Origin: Bacillota bacterium
GTDB lineage: Bacteria; Bacillota; Clostridia; Lachnospirales; Lachnospiraceae
Assembly (NCBI GenBank): GCA_023441965.1
Contig: JAEZNB010000060.1
Location: 1-17,028 of the forward strand
DNA: 17,028 bases
Direction of reading: 5' to 3'
The translations under genes and the position numbers were made by a program. The notes beneath the pieces are model-generated. The model did not search any database. It saw nothing but the letters and a program-made list of their open reading frames with translations, and was not told where the DNA came from. Below are positions 5,740 to 13,150 of the stretch, piece by piece. Within the stretch, counting starts at the first letter, position 1. Every line of letters begins with the position of its first letter.

Positions 5740-8577
5740 ATGATGAAAGGAAGCCTTGTTCACTTGAATGTAAATCCCTGCAGGATGTGTATGCCCATGG
5801 GGGCTGTAACTGCCTTGTACGGGATCAGAAAATGCATGACGATACTCCATGGCTCCCAGGGCTGCAGCACCTATATCCGCAGGCATATGGCTACCCATTA
5901 TAATGAGCCGGTGGATATCGCGTCCTCTTCGCTAACGGAGGAGGGAACGGTGTATGGAGGTGAAAAAAATCTCATACGGGGGATAGTGAATCTGATCAAG
6001 GTATATCAGCCGGAGGTGATCGGGGTCGCCACCACCTGTCTGGCAGAAACGATAGGAGAGGATCTCCACCGCATGATTGTGAATTTCTATGAGGCATATC
6101 CGGACTATCGGCATATACCGGTCATACCGATTCATTCGGCAGGCTATGGCGGAAGTCAGTATGAGGGATATTTTGCAGCACTGACAGGGATTGTAAAGAC
6201 GATTCCCATGGAGCCTACGAAAAACAATAGGATCAACATCGTCACAGGTCCCATCTCACCGGCGGATACCAGATACCTGAAGCAGCTGTTGGAGAGCTTT
6301 TCCCTGGAATATATCCTGCTGCCGGATCTCTCTGAGAATCTGGATGGCGGATATCAGCCGGAATACATCAGACTTCCGCAGGGAGGAACCTCGATCGATG
6401 AGATCGGGCTCATGGCAGGAGCCAGATATACGCTGGAGCTATCTGCCTTTACAGGGGAAGTCAGTTCCGTCGGACACTATCTGAAGGAAACCTATGGAGT
6501 TCCTTATGCCAAGCTGAATTTACCGGTCGGGCTGCGTGATCATGATGAGCTGATCCGGTGGCTGGCGGACCTGTCAGGAAAGCCTATGCCCTTAGCCGTG
6601 AAGAAGGAACGCTCCCGTTATTTAGATGCCATGATCGATTCTCATAAATACAACGGAGAAGCCAGGGCGGTGGTATACGGGGAGCCTGACTTTGTCTATA
6701 GTACGGTTCGCCTGTGTGCAGAGAATGGAATTATGCCGGTCATTACCGCCACAGGCTCCAAAGCCGGAAGGTTTAGAGAACTGATCCAAGCCGAGATCGA
6801 AGGATTGGCGGAGCAATTACAGACTGGGTTCTTTGAGATTATGGAGGACACGGATTTTCAGAAAATAGAGGAAAGAGCCCGGGAGTTAGGTTGTAATATT
6901 CTGATCGGGAATTCCGATGGAAGGAGAATGGCAGAAAGGCTGGGTATCAGCCTTGTCCGGAGAAGCTTTCCCATTCATGACCGTGTAGGTGGTCAGAGAC
7001 TTAAGATGCTGGGCTATGAAGGAGCGCTTACCTATCTGGATGAGATCACGAATGCTCTCTTGGGCAGGAAGGAAAGCAGCTATAGAGAGGACCTGTATCG
7101 CCGTTATTATAAGGAGACCGGAAGCATGGCGATACCCAGTGAATTTTGGTTGCAGAGGAGGGAGACAGACATGGAGGAAGAGATTTATGTATCGGAATTA
7201 AAAAAGAAAACCGGGAATAATGACCGAACAGCGGAGGAGAAGACCGCGTCCCATCCCTGCTTTTCCTGTGGTGCTGCTCATCAGTATGCCAGACTGCATC
7301 TTCCGATTGCACCGAAATGTAACATCAGCTGTAATTATTGCCTGAAGAAATATGACTGTCCCAATGAAAGCAGACCGGGTGTTACAAGTGCCGTCCTAAA
7401 ACCGGAGGAAGCCCTGCATCGATTTCTGGAGGCTAAGAATAAGCTGCCCAACCTGACAGTGGTAGGGATCGCCGGACCCGGGGATGCCCTGGCCAATTTC
7501 CAGGAGACCATAGAAACCCTGAAGCTGATCCGGGAGCAGGATCATAAGATTACCTTCTGCCTATCCACCAACGGACTGATGCTTCCCACCTATGCCGAGC
7601 AGCTGATCGAAGTGGGTGTAACCCATGTCACCGTCACGATGAATGCGGTTCATCCGAATATTGGAGCCAAAATATATTCTTTCATCGATTACATGGGGGA
7701 ACGCTTCACCGGCGAAGCTGCTGCAGCTATCTTATTGGCAAATCAGATCGCAGGCATCAAGCTGATGACGTCCAGAGGAATTCAATGTAAGGTCAATATC
7801 GTCGTACTGAAGGGGATCAACGATCTGCATATACCCGAAATCGTACAAAAGGTGAAGGAGCTTGGGGTAACCATGACGAATATCATGCCGATGATTCCGG
7901 TGAAGGGCAGTGTATTTGAACATCTGCCGCCCGGCAGCCCAGAGGAGATCTCACAGCTTCGTAAGCAATGCGAGTTTATATTAAAGCAGATGTATCATTG
8001 CAGGCAGTGCAGGGCGGATGCTGCCGGAACCCTGGGAGGAGATACAGTCCCCCTCTGGGATAAGTCCCAAAGTAAGGCAGATAAGGAGCAAGCTTTCAAG
8101 GCACCCTTCAAGGCACCCTACTTAATCCCTTCGACAAAGCAGGAGGAGATCATACCCCTCAATAGTACTTCCGGTAAGCAGGAAGAAATGACAGACGAAG
8201 AAGGTGCTACACCGGGTCAAGGGGAGGTATCCTTCAGGATTCAGGTGGCTGTGGCTACGAAAAGTGGTTGTCTTGTGGATCAGCACTTTGGTCAGGTGAC
8301 GGAATTTTATGTATATGAGTATAAGAACGGCAGAGCTTTCTTTCTGGAGAAACGGTCCATATCCAAATACTGCAATGGGCCGGAGGATTGTGATACCGCT
8401 GATGACAAGATCAGCAGGATCATTGAGACCATAGGGGATTGTAAGGCGGTGATCGCCCTGAGGATCGGTGAAGCACCGAAGGAGAAGCTAAGGCAGAAGG
8501 GGATCAGGGTATACACGACATATGACAGGATCGAGGCTTCTGTCGAGAAGGCAGCCGCTGAGATCTCAGCCTCCTGA
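5740..8577 (+). CDS. nifN-B: NifN-NifB fusion with C-terminal NifX/NafY-like domain
   Basis: A 945-residue three-part protein. Residues about 1-440 are NifN: Cys14 in NPCRMCMPMGAV, HGSQGCSTY and TTCLAETIGEDL. After a linker, residues about 505-770 are the NifB radical SAM enzyme: CNISCNYC (Cys527, Cys531, Cys534) binds the SAM cluster, preceded by HPCFSCG and followed by GIAGPGDALANF, and ending with CRQCRADAAGTLGGD. A low-complexity linker (about 772-828, with FKAP twice) leads to a NifX/NafY-like domain (about 830-935: VDQHFGQVTEFYVYEY). It makes NifB-co and passes it to the NifEN scaffold; fusion is known in C. pasteurianum. The start is uncertain: ATG 5743 has better spacing from GGAG (5733-5736) than ATG 5740; TTG 5731 is also in frame. 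Confidence 0.95.
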   Translation: MMKGSLVHLNVNPCRMCMPMGAVTALYGIRKCMTILHGSQGCSTYIRRHMATHYNEPVDIASSSLTEEGTVYGGEKNLIRGIVNLIKVYQPEVIGVATTCLAETIGEDLHRMIVNFYEAYPDYRHIPVIPIHSAGYGGSQYEGYFAALTGIVKTIPMEPTKNNRINIVTGPISPADTRYLKQLLESFSLEYILLPDLSENLDGGYQPEYIRLPQGGTSIDEIGLMAGARYTLELSAFTGEVSSVGHYLKETYGVPYAKLNLPVGLRDHDELIRWLADLSGKPMPLAVKKERSRYLDAMIDSHKYNGEARAVVYGEPDFVYSTVRLCAENGIMPVITATGSKAGRFRELIQAEIEGLAEQLQTGFFEIMEDTDFQKIEERARELGCNILIGNSDGRRMAERLGISLVRRSFPIHDRVGGQRLKMLGYEGALTYLDEITNALLGRKESSYREDLYRRYYKETGSMAIPSEFWLQRRETDMEEEIYVSELKKKTGNNDRTAEEKTASHPCFSCGAAHQYARLHLPIAPKCNISCNYCLKKYDCPNESRPGVTSAVLKPEEALHRFLEAKNKLPNLTVVGIAGPGDALANFQETIETLKLIREQDHKITFCLSTNGLMLPTYAEQLIEVGVTHVTVTMNAVHPNIGAKIYSFIDYMGERFTGEAAAAILLANQIAGIKLMTSRGIQCKVNIVVLKGINDLHIPEIVQKVKELGVTMTNIMPMIPVKGSVFEHLPPGSPEEISQLRKQCEFILKQMYHCRQCRADAAGTLGGDTVPLWDKSQSKADKEQAFKAPFKAPYLIPSTKQEEIIPLNSTSGKQEEMTDEEGATPGQGEVSFRIQVAVATKSGCLVDQHFGQVTEFYVYEYKNGRAFFLEKRSISKYCNGPEDCDTADDKISRIIETIGDCKAVIALRIGEAPKEKLRQKGIRVYTTYDRIEASVEKAAAEISAS
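8095..8118 (+). repeat. In-frame 12-bp tandem duplication in the nifN-B linker
   Basis: TTCAAGGCACCC occurs twice in direct tandem (8095-8106 and 8107-8118), in frame, encoding FKAP twice at residues 786-793. It lies in the variable linker between the NifB and NifX-like domains, where small duplications are tolerated. Confidence 0.8.
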
Positions 8578-8670
8578 TGCAAGGGACATCAATTCCTGCT
8601 GTATAGAGACGTATACAAGGTGATGAGTAAGCAGAATCATCGGAAGATAGAGAAGGAGAGGAAAAGAAGA

Positions 8671-8979
8671 ATGGTTCAAGTAAAATATCACGTATTTATC
8701 TGCACAAGCTGCCGGGTGAACGGTCAACAGAAGGGCCTGTGCTATTCCAAGGGCTCAGTAGATATCGTGCAGAGATTCATGGAGGCAATTGAGGATTATG
8801 ATTTATCGAGTGAGGTGATGGTGACCAATACCGGCTGCTTTGGCATCTGTGATAAGGGTCCTGTCGCTGTGATTTATCCGGAGGGTGTCTGGTACGGCAG
8901 TCTGACAGAAGATAGTGTCGAGCAGATAGTGGAACAGCATCTGCTGCAGGGAATACCTGTGGAAGAATATATGATTTAA
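8671..8979 (+). CDS. Thioredoxin-like [2Fe-2S] ferredoxin (C. pasteurianum 2FeFd type)
   Basis: A 102-residue thioredoxin-fold [2Fe-2S] ferredoxin. ATG 8671 is chosen because it gives exactly the length of the C. pasteurianum protein and the same cysteine spacing; a GTG at 8620 would add a lysine/arginine-rich tail and has a weaker site. Ligand cysteines at 11, 24, 56 and 60 and the extra Cys14 are all present (FICTSCRVNGQQKGLCYSK, NTGCFGIC). The conserved VYPEGVWYG segment appears as IYPEGVWYG. The C. pasteurianum homologue binds the MoFe protein in vitro and is co-expressed with nif. Here it lies inside the operon, between nifN-B and nifV, supporting a nitrogenase role as redox partner or in cofactor assembly; the exact role is unproven. 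A NuoE-type subunit is excluded by its single-domain length and context. Confidence 0.92.
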   Translation: MVQVKYHVFICTSCRVNGQQKGLCYSKGSVDIVQRFMEAIEDYDLSSEVMVTNTGCFGICDKGPVAVIYPEGVWYGSLTEDSVEQIVEQHLLQGIPVEEYMI

Positions 8980-9030
8980 TTTGCTGGCTGCACCTGTGTA
9001 ATATAACGCTGGAGCAGAAAAGGTGTAAAA

Positions 9031-9058
9031 CCCATACCCAAGGTCTGGGAAGTGTGGG
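9031..9058 (+). other. Hairpin upstream of nifV-omega
   Basis: CCCATA (9031-9036) pairs with TGTGGG (9053-9058, one T-G pair) outside CCCA (9037-9040) paired with TGGG (9046-9049), five-base loop, with a three-base bulge on the right. It lies 30 bases before the AAGGAGG (9088-9094) of nifV-omega. No T-run follows. Probable intercistronic stability or processing element. Confidence 0.4.
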
Positions 9059-9100
9059 GGGCCGGCACTGAACTTAAAAACATCGACAAGGAGGAAGGTT

Positions 9101-10084
9101 ATGCTACGGATTATTGATAATACATTAACTGCACTGGATCGGGCTTTGCCTTCCAAGGAAGAGCTGCATGAATTCTGCAGACTTCTCTTTCTGATCGGAG
9201 TAGATGAGATCGAGCTGTCCACAGCAGTGTATGAGAAGCTGGAAGGGTTGCCGGAGCAGGGGAAGTTCCTGCTCAAGGTCACTTCTGTCGAGGAAATCAA
9301 GAAATATCCCGATATTCACCGCTATGTCTGCCATAACGGACACGGCCTTGAGAAGGTGATTTACGAGATACAGCTCAATGATCCGAGAGAAATCGTGAAG
9401 CTTAAGATGCTTCAGGGGGTCAGGGAGCTTAGGATCGTAGGACTTGATGATTTGCTGTGCAGCCCCTATGAGAAGCTATTGCCGGAGCTGAAGAAAGTAC
9501 TGCCCAATACCACCCTGATTTTTTGTCCGGAGAACACCTATAACTGTGCCAGCGCCTTGGCAGTGCTATGGCTCATGGAATATGGCAAGGCTGTGACGAC
9601 CAGCTTTACAGGGTGTAGGAATAATGCCTCCACAGAGGAGGTAATCATGGCCCTACGTCTTGCTGCCAGGTATAAACCAAACCGTGACCTGACGGTATTG
9701 CCTCATTTGGCCGCTCTGTTTGAAAGCTTCACCGGTAAGCCCATCGGTCGAAAGAAACCGATCCTTGGAAAAAGCATCTTTCGGGTGGAAGCAGGAGTTC
9801 ATGCAGATGGACTCAAGAAAAACCCTGCCACCTATGAGGCCTATGATCCCTGTTGTGTCGGGCAGAAATCCGAACTGGTCATCGGTAAGCATTCCGGAAC
9901 GAAGGCAGTAAAGCTAAAGCTGGAGGAGCTGAAGCTTCCGGTACCTAAGGAAGCGGTGATCGACCAGATACTAAAGACTGTCAGGCAGAGCTGTACGGAA
10001 TGCCGGAAAAGTCTCAGTAACGATGAATTCATCAGGCTAGTATCGGAGGTGACCGAACTTGAAAGTAAGCAAATACATTGTTGA
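9101..10084 (+). CDS. nifV: Homocitrate synthase subunit NifV-omega
   Basis: A 327-residue subunit corresponding to the C-terminal half of NifV, made as a separate protein as in C. pasteurianum. ATG 9101 follows AAGGAGG (9088-9094). The second half is clearly NifV/LeuA-like: FRVEAGVHADGLKKNPATYE, ELVIGKHSGTKAVKLKLEEL and the preceding FESFTGKPIGRKKPI. The first half (about residues 1-190) resembles a DRE-TIM barrel but has lost catalytic motifs: IIDNTLTALDR stands where the catalytic subunit has IVDTTLRDGEQ, and TSFTGCRNNASTEEV stands where FGIGERTGN is expected. It therefore looks like a non-catalytic partner of NifV-alpha. Homocitrate is the organic ligand of FeMo-cofactor. The 3' end overlaps nifV-alpha by 26 bases. 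Confidence 0.9.
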   Translation: MLRIIDNTLTALDRALPSKEELHEFCRLLFLIGVDEIELSTAVYEKLEGLPEQGKFLLKVTSVEEIKKYPDIHRYVCHNGHGLEKVIYEIQLNDPREIVKLKMLQGVRELRIVGLDDLLCSPYEKLLPELKKVLPNTTLIFCPENTYNCASALAVLWLMEYGKAVTTSFTGCRNNASTEEVIMALRLAARYKPNRDLTVLPHLAALFESFTGKPIGRKKPILGKSIFRVEAGVHADGLKKNPATYEAYDPCCVGQKSELVIGKHSGTKAVKLKLEELKLPVPKEAVIDQILKTVRQSCTECRKSLSNDEFIRLVSEVTELESKQIHC

Positions 10085-10865
10085 TACTACCCTGCGGGAT
10101 GGAGAACAGAGCCCGGGGATAGCCCTCCGGATCGAAGATAAGGTGAAGATCGCAAAGCTGCTGGATGAGCTCGGTGTCTATGAAATCGAAGCGGGAGTCC
10201 CGGTACTGGGGGAGGCCGAAGAAGAGAGCATTCTAAGAATCATCGAGAACAGGAAGTCTGCGAAGATATCGGTCTGGAGCCGGATGAATGTATCAGATGT
10301 AAAGCGGTCCATTACCTGCAAACCGGATATCCTCCATATCGGAGCGCCGGTATCCTATGTCCAGATCTATAGTAAGCTAAGGAAGAATAAGGGCTGGGTA
10401 GTCAAGCACCTGCTGGAATGTGTGGAGGTGGCTAAGAGCCGGGATATTTCAGTAACTGTCGGCTTGGAGGATGCATCCAGGTCCGATATCGGCTTTATGC
10501 TCAGTATGATCAAGGAGCTGCAGAAGGCGGGAGTTGATACCATCCGAATCGCCGATACGGTGGGAGTACTGACACCAAACCGGACAAAGGAGCTGGTGGA
10601 TACCATTATCTCCAGTACAGATATGAAGATTGAAATGCATGTTCATAACGATCTCGGCATGGCGGTAGCAAATTCAATCATCGGTGCCAAGGCCGGGGCT
10701 GACTATATCGACTGCACCCTGTTCGGTATCGGTGAAAGAACAGGAAACTGTAATTTGTATGATTTTGTCAGTGCCACGGAGTCCATCTTTGCATTCGCCA
10801 TGAGCAAGAAGCAGATCCGGGCTGTTGAGCAGGAGCTATATGAGATTCTGAAAGGAGCCATGTGA
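10059..10865 (+). CDS. nifV: Homocitrate synthase catalytic subunit NifV-alpha
   Basis: A 268-residue catalytic barrel of homocitrate synthase, condensing acetyl-CoA with 2-oxoglutarate. The start is TTG 10059, eight bases after GGAGGT (10045-10050) within the end of nifV-omega; no in-frame ATG lies near. DTTLRDGEQSPGIAL (residues 9-23, catalytic Arg13, metal ligand Asp14), the metal-binding His194 and His196 in HVHNDLG, and FGIGERTGN complete the DRE-TIM active site. The protein stops after the barrel (AVEQELYEILKGAM) and lacks the LeuA-type C-terminal domain, which NifV-omega supplies. The overlap and rare start codon suggest coupled translation with omega. A 2-isopropylmalate or citramalate synthase is less likely given the nif context and the split architecture. 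Confidence 0.93.
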   Translation: MKVSKYIVDTTLRDGEQSPGIALRIEDKVKIAKLLDELGVYEIEAGVPVLGEAEEESILRIIENRKSAKISVWSRMNVSDVKRSITCKPDILHIGAPVSYVQIYSKLRKNKGWVVKHLLECVEVAKSRDISVTVGLEDASRSDIGFMLSMIKELQKAGVDTIRIADTVGVLTPNRTKELVDTIISSTDMKIEMHVHNDLGMAVANSIIGAKAGADYIDCTLFGIGERTGNCNLYDFVSATESIFAFAMSKKQIRAVEQELYEILKGAM

Positions 10866-10896
10866 CAAAATAATGTGCAATCCTCCGGGAGCATCC

Positions 10897-10916
10897 TATC
10901 ATTTTTATGATATAAT
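10897..10916 (+). promoter_or_regulatory. Extended -10 promoter with a dyad, before the nuclease gene
   Basis: TATAAT (10911-10916) preceded by TG at 10908-10909 forms a perfect extended -10 element. No good -35 is visible. TATCAT (10897-10902) and ATGATA (10907-10912) form a dyad around TTTT that overlaps the -10, which could be an operator or chance. The leader to the start codon would be very short. No strong terminator is seen after nifV-alpha, so readthrough from nif is possible. Confidence 0.45.
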
Positions 10917-10936
10917 GCGATAGAGGAGGTGATTGC

Positions 10937-11566
10937 TTGAGACAGAAAAAACCAATCGGTTTAATCCTACTGGTTGCCTTACTACTGATCATTTATTCCA
11001 TTATAACAGGTGGAGATGATTCAACCTATAAATATAAGGGTAAGTCCTATGAGATCATCGAGGTTGACGGCGGAGATTTATCAGGAGAAAGAGAGCCGAA
11101 TGTAGCAGTGGATATCGGTTATGGGGACAGAGAGTATTGGGGCCTTACGAACGAATACGGACAGCTGGTCTATGTGATTGCAGACAGGATCATACTTCAG
11201 GATGATGAGACTGAACCGGTCAAGTCCAATGGGAGATATTATTATGATGAAGCGAAGGTTCCGGGAGTTGAACATCCGGAGATGGATGAAGGGCATGTAA
11301 TCGCGGATGCCCTTGGAGGTGTGTCCAATGCCTATAACATCACTCCGCAAAACAGCACCTTGAACAGACACGGCGACCAAGCCTATATGGAAAAGGTGAT
11401 CCGGGATGCCGGCGGCTGCGAAAGCTTTATTGCCACCATTACATATCCCGATACGAAGACACAGATCCCTTCCGGCTACCGATATGAATATATCCTGAAT
11501 GGGGAGAGGATCGTTGATGAATTTGAGAACGTAAACCCGGATACTGTGAATGCAGCCATACATTAA
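10937..11566 (+). CDS. Membrane-anchored or secreted DNA/RNA non-specific endonuclease
   Basis: A 209-residue protein starting at TTG 10937, five bases after AGGAGGTG (10924-10931). Residues 1-6 are basic and 7-24 form one hydrophobic segment (IGLILLVALLLIIYSIIT), a signal anchor or uncleaved signal peptide. The C-terminal half is a beta-beta-alpha-metal nuclease: DEGHVIADALGG places the general base His120, with NITPQNSTLNRHG supplying the metal-ligand Asn (139 or 143). The family motif is usually DRGH; here the second residue is Glu, a variation seen in EndA/DNA-entry-type members. Streptococcal EndA degrades one strand in competence or digests extracellular DNA. Nothing links it to nitrogen fixation apart from adjacency. 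A toxin-like role is possible, but no immunity gene is visible. Confidence 0.8.
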   Translation: MRQKKPIGLILLVALLLIIYSIITGGDDSTYKYKGKSYEIIEVDGGDLSGEREPNVAVDIGYGDREYWGLTNEYGQLVYVIADRIILQDDETEPVKSNGRYYYDEAKVPGVEHPEMDEGHVIADALGGVSNAYNITPQNSTLNRHGDQAYMEKVIRDAGGCESFIATITYPDTKTQIPSGYRYEYILNGERIVDEFENVNPDTVNAAIH

Positions 11567-11586
11567 TTAAGAAATCAAAATAAAAA

Positions 11587-11659
<73 letters not shown>

Positions 11660-11695
11660 TTATATCGTAACTGAATTAAGTTACTTAGTTATTCT

Positions 11696-11701
11696 ATTAT
11701 A
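11696..11701 (-). promoter_or_regulatory. Possible -10 box of the tRNA-Thr gene
   Basis: TATAAT on the minus strand, 36 bases upstream of the mature tRNA 5' end. A TTGAAA lies further upstream at 11726-11731 but at 24 bases spacing, and another at 11714-11719 at 12 bases, so the -35 is unclear. Confidence 0.35.
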
Positions 11702-11771
11702 AAGCCTTTAAAATTTCAAGGTTTTTTTCAACTATTTTTCCCGGAGCTTGCTTTGTTCGGGCATAAATAAT

Positions 11772-11799
11772 CCGGGTAAGGAGTGCAATCCCTACCCGG
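11772..11799 (-). terminator. Terminator hairpin after the DegV-family gene
   Basis: CCGGGTA (11772-11778) pairs with TACCCGG (11793-11799), extended inward by GG/CC past one mismatch, with an eight-base loop. It starts 22 bases after the stop of the minus-strand gene. The downstream minus-strand sequence ATTATTTA is only moderately T-rich, so efficiency is uncertain. Confidence 0.6.
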
Positions 11800-11821
11800 A
11801 GCATTATCAATAAAGGAACTA

Positions 11822-12691
11822 TTATCTTCTCTCGCCCATAAAGCAAAGACCGATTGCACCGGGACCGGAATGGGAACCGATACTGGGGCTGACATAATTG
11901 ATGAGGATCTTCTTATGGGGCAGCTTTTCTCTGACCAAATCAGCGAGGTAATTCGCATCCTCCGGAGCGTCTCCATGAGCGATGCAGACGATATCCTCCT
12001 CGTCTCTGTACTTACCCATACTCTCCAGCATATCATTAACGATGACGGATAAGGACTTCTTCCTGCCTCTTGCAGTAGTGAGGGGTACCAGCCTTCCTTC
12101 CTCATTCACATACAGAATCGGTTTAACATTAATCATACCTCCGATGATGGCGGTCGTCCTCGATATTCTGCCTCCTCGATAAAGATGGTGCAGATCATCC
12201 ACCGTGAAACGGACGCAGAACTCCATCTTATGCTGCTCCAGCCACTCTACAACTTCGTCCAGGGTTTTACCCTCTTCCTTCAACTGGACAGCTTTCATAA
12301 TGAACATTCCCTCACCCATGGAGGCATTCAGGGTATCCAGTACGATAATTTTACTGCCGGGATTCTCCTCACATATCTCCCTTGCGCCAGTCATGACATT
12401 GCTACAGCCACCGCTTAGGGCTGAGGTAAAACTGATATGTAGAATGTCCAGGCCCTGATCTACATAGTTCTGGAAGGTCCGGCGGATCACCTCGGGGTTA
12501 CTAGCCATGGTTGTGGGCATAAGGCCTCCACGCATCTTGTCATAGAACTCTTTGGGGGTCAGGTTCACTTCATCCCCATAGGTTACTCCCTCCAGGTCAT
12601 AGTAATGGGGTATAATACCGATCTGTTTCTCTTTGATATAATCCGCAAGCAGGTCGGAATTGGAATCAGCAGTTATAACAAAATCCTTCAT
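11822..12691 (-). CDS. DegV family fatty-acid-binding protein
   Basis: A 289-residue DegV (EDD-fold) protein. ATG at 12691 (minus) follows AGGAGG with good spacing. The N-terminal TADSNSDL, GIIPHYYDLEG, the TTMASNPEVI segment and HISFTSALSGGCSNVMTGA are the conserved lipid-pocket motifs, the SALSGG serine loop being typical; LYRGGRISRTTAIIGGMINVKPIL is the second signature. DegV proteins bind a single fatty acid and can act as FakB, presenting exogenous fatty acids to the kinase FakA. No FakA is in the window, and several DegV paralogues are usual in Clostridia, so the exact ligand is unknown. It has its own terminator and no partners on the same strand. Confidence 0.92.
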   Translation of the reverse strand: MKDFVITADSNSDLLADYIKEKQIGIIPHYYDLEGVTYGDEVNLTPKEFYDKMRGGLMPTTMASNPEVIRRTFQNYVDQGLDILHISFTSALSGGCSNVMTGAREICEENPGSKIIVLDTLNASMGEGMFIMKAVQLKEEGKTLDEVVEWLEQHKMEFCVRFTVDDLHHLYRGGRISRTTAIIGGMINVKPILYVNEEGRLVPLTTARGRKKSLSVIVNDMLESMGKYRDEEDIVCIAHGDAPEDANYLADLVREKLPHKKILINYVSPSIGSHSGPGAIGLCFMGERR

Positions 12692-12792
12692 GGTCTTGCC
12701 CTCCTATCTATCGTTTCCTCTTTCATTCTACTAGACCCTGCAAGGTTTGGCAACCGGATTTTATCTTCTATTCATTTTTATTTTATAAATTA

Positions 12793-12820
12793 TTTATATT
12801 TGACTAAGAAAATAAAGCAA
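12793..12820 (-). promoter_or_regulatory. Possible promoter of the DegV-family gene
   Basis: On the minus strand TTGCTT (12815-12820) is followed, after 16 bases, by TATAAA (12793-12798) in a very A/T-rich stretch. The expected leader is about 95 bases. Other A/T-rich -10-like hexamers lie nearby, so the assignment is tentative. Confidence 0.35.
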
Positions 12821-12889
12821 TCCTTGGAGAAGAATCATCTCGAATGCCGGAGCAGGAAAGCAACCGAAGAAGATATTTTTATATCCCGG

Positions 12890-13046
12890 ATTGAAATGTC
12901 TGCGGGCATATGATACATCCCAAATTGAAGCAGTCCGTGGGCATATGATACTCCCCAGATTGAAGCAGTCCGTGGGTATATGAAATATCCCAGATTAAAG
13001 CAGTCCGCGGGTATAAATATCATCCCGAATGAAGCAGCTCAAGGGT
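12890..13046. repeat. 35-bp tandem repeat array, about 4.5 units
   Basis: Units start at 12890, 12924, 12959, 12994 and 13029 (partial), spaced 34, 35, 35 and 35 bases. Each begins ATTGAAGCAGTCC or a close variant, continues with a GGG, an A/T-rich core such as CATATGATA, and a CCC. There are no spacers, so it is not a CRISPR array. The period is not a multiple of three and no reading frame with a ribosome binding site crosses it. Each unit can form a small hairpin between the GGG and CCC blocks; the closing pair is T-A in units 2 and 3, C-G in unit 4, and a C-A mismatch in unit 1. It lies in the 459-base gene-free gap between two minus-strand transcription units, downstream of the ABC permease and upstream of the DegV gene. 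Confidence 0.85.
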
Positions 13047-13074
13047 TGGTGCATGGTCCTTGGATGCTAAACCC
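13043..13074. other. Inverted repeat downstream of the ABC permease gene
   Basis: GGGTT (13043-13047) pairs with AACCC (13070-13074), enclosing GCAT (13051-13054) paired with ATGC (13064-13067). There is no T-run on either strand, so it is not a convincing terminator. The rest of 13075-13150 holds nothing recognisable. Confidence 0.3.
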
Positions 13075-13150
13075 GGGATGAATCACAGACGTTCCATTCA
13101 ATCATTATATTAAGCAGGTTCTGTCTATCAATACTTCCTCTGCCCTATAT

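Noticed and set aside
12605..12913. Plus-strand ORF of 102 codons
   Set aside because: Runs from inside the antisense of the DegV gene into A/T-rich intergenic and repeat sequence, with no ribosome binding site.
12835..13023. Minus-strand ORF of 62 codons across the tandem repeat
   Set aside because: The repeat period of 34-35 is not a multiple of three, so the protein is not repetitive in one frame; no ribosome binding site and no coding character.
12890..13046. CRISPR array
   Set aside because: The 35-bp units abut with no spacers between them, units diverge from each other, and no cas genes are near.
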